DNA of 12,867 nt from Dunaliella salina. Lineage: Eukaryota; Chlorophyta; Chlorophyceae; Chlamydomonadales; Dunaliellaceae. The translations under genes and the position numbers were made by a program. A model generated the notes under the pieces. That model was not told the origin of the DNA and did not search any database. It worked only from the letters and a program-made list of their open reading frames with translations. The stretch spans positions 52,561 through 65,427 of the forward strand of contig MU069875.1 in the NCBI GenBank assembly GCA_002284615.2. Reading direction: 5' to 3'. The stretch's first letter is position 1; every line of letters starts with the position of its first letter. This document shows, in pieces, positions 8,277 through 12,867 of this stretch.

Positions 8277-8832
8277 CCCAGCTTGCCTGCGCGATGGCTT
8301 GGCGAACCAGGAGCACTGCGTCCAGCTACAGCCTCCGCTCTGGTCAAGCAGCTCCAGCACAACCAAATGGGCATTGCAGCGAAAGGAGTATGAAGTGTTG
8401 AAGCACAGCAGCCGGGCTCTTGAGCACCCCAAGCCAGTACATGCATGCAGGCACAAGGAGCTGTGCACGCAAGCAGGCAGTGAGGAAGTCATGCCTCCTT
8501 CCTGCAAGGTGCCGCCGCAGGCTTTGGACAGGCAAGAGCAGAGTGCTGATCCCGTTGTGCCTCTTCACAGTGCAGCATGGCCATCCCTCGTCACAACAGC
8601 ACGCAAGCGGCCGGGTGCATGTGCAGGGGACGCCCCTCCTGTTGCAGTGGCTCAACAAGGCATGCCCTTTGACGGCCCATGCCCCTCACTTACAAGCGTT
8701 GTCTCCCCCCCCGCGCTCCGTTCCCGGTCCTCTGGTGCTATGAGGCAAACACTGGGGCAACCGCCTGCAACCCACCATGAGGGCAAGAGTGCTGAAGCCC
8801 CACCACACATTCCAGGCATGATGGATGAATGA
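7855..8832 (+). CDS. PolyQ-containing disordered protein of unknown function, terminal exon
   Basis: This 978-base exon encodes 325 residues and ends at TGA (8830-8832) after GMMDE. It starts in phase 0 after a TACAG acceptor, with VASQHLQAITSCIQALLQHN, a helical segment that extends the helix at the end of the preceding exon. That continuity supports the join. Next comes a Pro/Ser-rich region (SSPLPSPRHFSLSLNHP and similar), then nine glutamines coded by CAG (8248-8274). A Ser-rich patch (LWSSSSSTTKW) follows, and the tail is rich in Ala, Pro, Ser and His with scattered Cys. No catalytic or binding domain is recognised and no signal peptide or membrane segment is seen; it is mostly predicted disordered. 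Regulatory or scaffold roles are common for such proteins, but none can be assigned here. With exons 1-3 the model is 647 residues, 1944 bases including the stop. Confidence 0.7.
8248..8274 (+). repeat. Pure (CAG)9 run coding polyglutamine
   Basis: Nine uninterrupted CAG codons in the terminal exon, followed by a CAC histidine codon. This is the second polyQ run in the same predicted protein. Confidence 0.97.
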
Positions 8833-9311
8833 ATTCATGCCTGTGATGCCACTTGGCCGGGCAAGGTGTCTGCAAGCATTACCTATTCAAGTGTGATCCT
8901 GCTGAGGAGCTATGCACAGCGGGGATGGTGACCATGTCAACTTTCAGTAAGTGGACAGGTTCAATTGTCACAATGTCGGATGCACTCCTCCAGGATGTTT
9001 CATATGAGACGGACCAGCTGCTGCGCTTGCAGCCATCCATTGTGATACATTCTTTGATCATGATCAGATCTGGTCATGTGTCCCCTTGTGAAAGGGTAGC
9101 TAACAGTGCGAGGATGACTTTTCCACTTTTGGTTGTCAATAAAGTATCCGGATGGATGAGCAGCGACTGAGGGACGCAGCAGGCATACCTGTGCTTTAGT
9201 TGAGCTCCATGTGGGTCCATGTGCTGTGGCCTGAGCTGAGTTTGGGCAGGAGTACTTATTGTCAGTGCGGTGGAAAGTTCTGCTTCATCCTTTCTTGCCT
9301 ATGCGGGCAAT
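8833..9311 (+). other. Probable 3' untranslated region
   Basis: Sequence follows directly after the stop of the terminal exon. An open frame of 105 codons (8853-9170) overlaps it but has no ATG at its head and no recognisable product. AATAAA lies at 9138-9143 and the first TGTAA, the usual green-algal polyadenylation signal, at 9523-9527. The transcript end is therefore probably either near 9160 or near 9540; the sequence alone cannot choose. Confidence 0.4.
9138..9143 (+). terminator. AATAAA polyadenylation-like signal
   Basis: A canonical AATAAA lies 306 bases after the stop codon. It would be the natural choice in animals or plants; many green algae use TGTAA instead. Confidence 0.25.
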
Positions 9312-9442
9312 TTCTAGCTGGTACAGAAATACATCATGGATGCTAATTGGTGACTTGGTAGCTGTTAATTGTATGCCTTGAGTCACAGCTCCAACAAAAA
9401 AACTATCTGTGTGTCACGGGAAGAAAAGGCAGGACGCATCCA

Positions 9443-9457
9443 GAACGCCAGGCGTTC
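9443..9457. repeat. Perfect 15-base palindrome GAACGCC-A-GGCGTTC
   Basis: A 7+1+7 inverted repeat inside copy 1 of the 270-bp unit. The matching place in copy 2 (around 9712-9727) does not keep it, so it is not a conserved part of the repeat. Confidence 0.9.
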
Positions 9458-9522
9458 ATTTGAACTGCGCTTGCTGCTTATCGGTGCGGCGGACGATCAG
9501 TTGACTGGAAACGATGGAAACA

Positions 9523-9527
9523 TGTAA
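9523..9527 (+). terminator. TGTAA polyadenylation-like signal
   Basis: The first TGTAA downstream of the terminal exon. In copy 2 of the tandem repeat the same place reads TGCAA, so only copy 1 carries the signal. A five-base motif is weak evidence by itself. Confidence 0.22.
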
Positions 9528-9852
9528 TGAGAACATTGATTGCGATTCATGTGCCCCTGTCTCAGAGAAAGCTGTATGATTTTCAGCTGGCACGGATATG
9601 CGTTATGGATGCTAAGTGGCGACTTGGTAGCTGTAATTTGTATGTCTTGAGTCACAGCTCGAACAAAAAAGCTGTCTGTGTGTCAGGGGAAGAATAGGCA
9701 GGAGGCTGACAGAAAGTTGGGCATTCGTTTGACCTGTGCTTGCTGCATATTATTGATGCGACGGGCAATTAGTTGACTGGAAACGATGGAAACATGCAAT
9801 GAGAACATTGATTGTGATTCACGTGCCCCTCAAACAAATAGCTGCATGAACA

Positions 9853-10200
9853 CGCTTTTTCGAATCATGTCTAGGCAGTCACACTTACATTTTGCATCTG
9901 AAGGCAGATGTGTATATCTTTCTCATAATATGTGCCCATGCCTGCGTTTTTGCAGTTAAGGCACTCATGTATAAGCAGTTTGCTCTCGTTTAATAATGAG
10001 GTTCTTGAATATCTTGATAGTTACGAGCTGCTTATTCTTGAAGTTGTTAGAGACCAAGGACTGGCTGGCTTGTTTAAAATTTGTTGCCCTTTCTGATTGC
10101 ATACTTGTATATTTGCCTCCTTACTTCTACTCGGCAATGGAGCTCTTGCACAAGTGAGCCATAGATCTCTTTCCTTTAATTCACAATTGCTTCCCCTGCA
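9853..10200. other. Gene-free stretch, no recognisable feature
   Basis: No exon, RNA gene or repeat stands out. Minus-strand open frames here merge into the 60-bp repeat reading frame described next and are not supported as coding. Confidence 0.4.
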
Positions 10201-10316
10201 AGTGAGGGCGATGCCAAGTTCATAAGGTTGGATCCCAACTTTTACTGATGCAGGCTGATGAGCGAGAATGATGCTAGTTTCATAATGATGGACCCCAATT
10301 TTTACTGATACAGGCT
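10201..10316. repeat. 60-bp-period tandem duplication, two copies
   Basis: 10201-10256 and 10261-10316 align without gaps at an exact offset of 60 bases with 12 differences in 56 positions. Shared anchors include CATAA, TTTACTGAT and CAGGCT. On the - strand the duplication lies in a 110-codon open frame and reads as a 20-residue repeat. However, the differences fall 6:4:2 on first, second and third codon positions, which argues against selection on a protein. Confidence 0.85.
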
Positions 10317-10955
10317 TTCCTTGAAGGTATTTTTTGTGTGTGTGCATTGTCATAATACTTGGAAGAACCTTCTCTGCCGTTCCTCTTCTTGACTTTTTGG
10401 ATTTACCTGAACTCCAGGCTGAAGTAAAATGTTCCTGGGTCTTCCTTGTAGTGTAGCAGTTCTGTGATTGACTAACTGAAGACCTCTCTGTTCAACATCA
10501 TTGGCTCGGGGCTTAAAAATGCAAGCAAGGAAGCTCAACCTTTCCCTACTTGAGTAGTGTCATTGCGAGTGTCTGCTGCGACTGCTGCGACCAGATTGTA
10601 AAGCGCACAGTGCTGAGCTCTCATGGTCAAGTGTCTTGTGTGACCTGTGTTTCCTGTATATTTGTGCAACTTGGAGAAGAAACTTCACTTCTTACTTCTT
10701 GCTTTGGAGCATTTTTCTGAATGGTATCTCACATACTTTCATCCCTGGTCATGTGCGAAGATTGTTGCTCCTGATGTAATACAAATCTGGCGAGCTGGTC
10801 AGCCCTACGTTTTCTGCTCCGTTTTCTTTCTCTCTCCCTGGTGCTGTGCAGCCAAGCCAGCAAGAAAGAGGAGAAAAATATGCAGGCCTGCAGGTGGCCC
10901 CAAAAAACATTAGTTTGGACATTCAAGGGTCAGTCCTTGTAAAAATTGTATATTC
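10317..10955. other. Gene-free stretch, no firm feature
   Basis: The only gene-like sign is an acceptor-like pyrimidine tract ending GTGCAG at 10851, followed by a short basic reading frame (ARKRRKICRPAGGPKKH, stop at 10911-10913). Without a matching donor or an upstream exon it cannot be called. A short GT microsatellite lies at about 10336-10344. Confidence 0.4.
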
Positions 10956-11520
10956 GGAATCCTGAGATCAAGAGCTATCGATTGGTATATAAATGGGTCC
11001 AAGTTGAGGGGTGGTGGGTGGGTCAAGGGGTCTGGACTTTTTGGGACCCTCTCCAGAAGAAGATTTTAAATATATCATTGGAATCCTGAGCCCAGCAACT
11101 GTCGATTGTCACCCTCTTTGGGCGAATCGGGTGAAAAGGGGGTCTCTGTGCATGAACCAGAGTCAGTGTCACATGCGCATGGGTGTAGGTTGCTTGGGGG
11201 TTGAAGGCAAACATGCAGCAAACATATCCAAACTTTCATAATGGTGGAAATGTAAAGTATGTCCTTGCATGGTGAAGTCAGAAGGGCACCCTGTGGACTT
11301 CCGAGTCAGTTGTGGGTGCCTGGAAGGGCAGGCTTGCATGGGCGTCCGCTCCTTAGTTTTTGCCTTACAACTCTGCTCAAATTCAATTTTTCGTTATGTT
11401 GAGTATGCAGATGGATGCCAAATTAAAGTTGAGCGAATTGGTACCCTTATTGGATTGGGCCACTGGAAGGGGGGTTTTGGGGGTGGGTCAAGAGGGTCCC
11501 ATCCAAAAAATTTGGCATGG
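10956..11520. repeat. Degenerate G-rich direct-repeat family
   Basis: Related segments recur in order. GGAATCCTGAG...CGATTG occurs at 10956-10985 and again at 11080-11108, 124 bases apart. A G-rich GGTGGGTGGGTCAAGGGGTC segment (about 11011-11031) is matched by GGGGGTGGGTCAAGAGGGTC (about 11479-11499), and each is followed within a few bases by a GGGACC/GGTCCC-like string. These look like two or three worn copies of one unit; the boundaries are uncertain. Confidence 0.55.
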
Positions 11521-11640
11521 TGTTCACTACTTTTTTTTGTGCCCTCCTGAGGCCCAGGTTTCTTCCTAAATTGATCCAGGTAAAACTCCTTTGTCTGAGT
11601 ACCTTTCTCTTTTTTGTTATTTATTCTAATCTTTTCTTTT

Positions 11641-11670
11641 CATTGCATTGCATTGCATTGCATTGCATTA
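11641..11670 (-). repeat. Pentanucleotide (CATTG)n, possible retrotransposon 3' tail
   Basis: Five CATTG units and one CATTA; on the - strand (TAATG)(CAATG)5. It lies downstream of the - strand reverse transcriptase remnant. Many non-LTR retrotransposons end in a short tandem repeat instead of poly(A), so this may mark the 3' end of that element. A plain microsatellite is the alternative. Confidence 0.6.
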
Positions 11671-12112
11671 GGCTCTGACAAACAGCCAGTTCTGCTGCTT
11701 GGTTGCTTCATTGTTGCAATGACAATTACGTCAGGTTCTCTTCCATCTCGTGATAGGCGAGTTCCTTACAAGGGGGCAGACCAGGCACAAGAACAAAAAT
11801 TGGCCTGCATGACCTTCCAAACACAGCTCTGGAGAAGAGGAGAGAAACAGACAAGCTGAAGAAGAAGCTGAGACTTGCACGCAGGCAAGCAAGCTGACAA
11901 AGACAGACGGGACACGCAGGAAAAGCCAAGTTTTGGCATGTCTGAAGCACTACAAAAACAAAACACCTTGCCCTTGCCAACAAGGAAATTTTCAATGGCA
12001 AAAACACTGCTCCTCCCCAAGCCCAAGTACTCACAGACCCTGACACAGGCAAAGTAGAAACAGACCCATGCAAACAGCTAGTATGGAGAAAAGTTTTAGA
12101 TTTGATTTAGAT
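11671..12112 (-). mobile_element. Probable 3' UTR of the non-LTR retrotransposon
   Basis: This is the interval between the reverse transcriptase stop and the (TGCAA)n tail, read on the - strand. It begins with AAATC/AAATCT-type repeats just after the stop. It also contains an open frame of 115 codons (11726-12073) in the same frame as the reverse transcriptase but cut off from it by in-frame stops. The frame is Ser/Leu/Cys-rich with no known domain. Assignment as 3' UTR rests on position only. Confidence 0.45.
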
Positions 12113-12867
12113 TTACATCTGGGGACCTTCAGCCAGATTGTTCGACTGATTGGCCTGTGACTGGTCCTCGCCAGCCAACATAATATCCATAAGCTCAGAA
12201 ATAAACAAATAAAGCTTGTTGTTGTGTTGCAAGAGGAAATCCTGCACACCCTGGACACTAACCTGCTGTAAATAAGGTTGTTCCATTGAAAAAACACCTG
12301 AGAAGCAGTTGAACAGGTAAGCATACTTTCTCCTCAAATCAGAAACAGCTGCGTTTCTGCACGTCAAAAGGGCATGGACTTCATCCTGAATCTCAGCACT
12401 AGAGCAGCAATCACACGCGAGAGAGTTTCAAGAATCCCAAGCCGCTGTCTCTACCTTCAACCTGTGTGCCCTAAGTCTGAAACGGCCAACATTCCTTACG
12501 ACATGTTGAGACAGATCCAAATGCATGTGTCTCGGTAAGCGGGCTGGGGCACGCACATTGTGGTCAAAAGGCACTGCAAACAAAGTTTGATAGGTTGCCA
12601 ATTTACTGTAATTCTCCTGAGGGTTTACTCCCTCAACATCTCTCCACACTGCCCGCAACTTGTGCCTTAGGTCAGCAGTGAACTCTTGAATAGAAATAGG
12701 TGTACCCTGCCGCACAGCTTCAACAAAGGAATCACAGCGCCGCAATCCTTGAAAGGCATCTAAAACTTGAGAAGTCCAGCAAGAAGGCTCACGAAAATGA
12801 ATGTTCAGATCCGCTTTCAGCACGCTTCTCAGCGTCTCGCTATTGGACCTGAGCATGCTATTATACA
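12113..12867 (-). pseudogene. Non-LTR retrotransposon reverse transcriptase, C-terminal part, with in-frame stop
   Basis: On the - strand one frame is open from the window edge (12865) to TAA at 12113-12115, about 250 codons, except for a single TGA at 12428-12430. Before the stop, segments such as VLDAFQGLRRCDSFVEAVRQ and HMHLDLSQHVVRNVGRFRLR are of the type seen after the polymerase domain in LINE ORF2 proteins. After it comes a C-x2-C-x9-H-x4-C motif (CDCC...HALLTC), the C-terminal CCHC zinc motif typical of LINE reverse transcriptases, then a helical tail ending NNLAEGPQM. The catalytic region lies beyond the window. The TGA would cut off the zinc motif, so this copy is probably dead. One C-to-T change of a CGA arginine codon would explain it. 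The frame is otherwise intact, which suggests a fairly young copy. The clade is not assigned. Confidence 0.85.

Larger units (their letters stand above)
9312..9852. repeat. Tandem duplication of a ~270-bp unit
   Basis: Copy 1 (about 9312-9580) and copy 2 (about 9581-9852) align along their length. Anchors include TTCTAGCTGG/TTTCAGCTGG, TGACTTGGTAGCTG/CGACTTGGTAGCTG, GAGTCACAGCTC (both), TTGACTGGAAACGATGGAAA (both), GAGAACATTGATTG (both) and TGTGCCCCT/CGTGCCCCT. The offset is 269 bases at the start and 272 near the end, so small indels have accumulated. Divergence is moderate, so the duplication is not recent. No reading frame is shared. The unit could be part of a longer satellite family or of a 3' UTR that duplicated. 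Confidence 0.92.

Noticed and set aside
7880..8507. Long - strand frames with polyalanine, polyleucine or polycysteine runs opposite the terminal exon.
   Set aside because: They are antisense readings of the CAG run and GC-rich exon. The + strand exon has splice signals, matched phase and a natural stop.
8853..9170. A 105-codon + strand frame directly after the polyQ gene's stop.
   Set aside because: It has no ATG at its head, no splice acceptor that would bring it into frame and no recognised product; treated as 3' UTR.
10021..10353. A 110-codon - strand frame containing a 20-residue repeat, which looks like a repeat protein.
   Set aside because: Differences between the two 60-bp copies fall mostly on first and second codon positions (6 and 4) and only twice on the third. 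That is the opposite of a conserved protein; the frame is probably accidental.
11726..12073. A 115-codon - strand frame in the same frame as the reverse transcriptase.
   Set aside because: Two in-frame stops separate it from the reverse transcriptase, the composition is low-complexity Ser/Leu/Cys and no domain is recognisable; it is more likely 3' UTR.
1..12867. CRISPR array, bacterial operon, phage or defence island.
   Set aside because: No regularly spaced repeats with unique spacers, no compact co-directional genes and no Shine-Dalgarno context; the introns and LINE remnant make the DNA eukaryotic.

Overview
This looks like nuclear DNA from a eukaryote with intron-rich genes and abundant repeats. 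The reasons are GTAAGC/GTGAGC donors paired with pyrimidine-CAG acceptors, pure CAG-coded polyglutamine runs, a non-LTR retrotransposon remnant, a foldback DNA element, microsatellites and long gene-free stretches. One ambiguous base (N at 1826) points to a draft assembly. The style (CAG-run proteins, kilobase introns, TGTAA polyadenylation-like signals, CCCTAA-like telomeric fragments) would fit a chlorophyte green alga of the Dunaliella/Chlamydomonadales type. That assignment is inference; no marker gene proves it.

Layout. 1-1687: a GC/GT microsatellite, then sequence without a recognisable gene, with one 22-bp tandem duplication. 1688-1969: a 266-bp foldback/MITE-like element with imperfect inverted ends, internal 8- and 9-bp tandem repeats, a strong central hairpin and a perfect 8-bp direct repeat on both sides. 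2214-8832: the one convincing protein-coding gene, on the + strand. Its two large exons (4713-5498 and 7855-8832) are joined in phase 0 across a 2356-bp intron and encode a disordered, Ser/Pro/Gln-rich protein with two polyQ tracts. Two smaller upstream exons and a TATA box can be placed in phase, giving a 647-residue model, but the 5' part is tentative. 8833-11640: putative 3' UTR followed by gene-free DNA built of degenerate direct repeats (about 270-bp, 60-bp and a G-rich family). 11641-12867: the 3' end of a non-LTR retrotransposon on the - strand. It has a reverse transcriptase C-terminus with a CCHC zinc motif broken by one in-frame TGA, a probable 3' UTR and a (TGCAA)n tail; its 5' part lies beyond the window.

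The genes do not form a pathway. The window reads as one host gene of unknown function set in a repeat-rich landscape. I found no clear new biological system. The items most worth following are the foldback element, the polyQ protein, the tandem array behind it and a cluster of three hairpins in its large intron.
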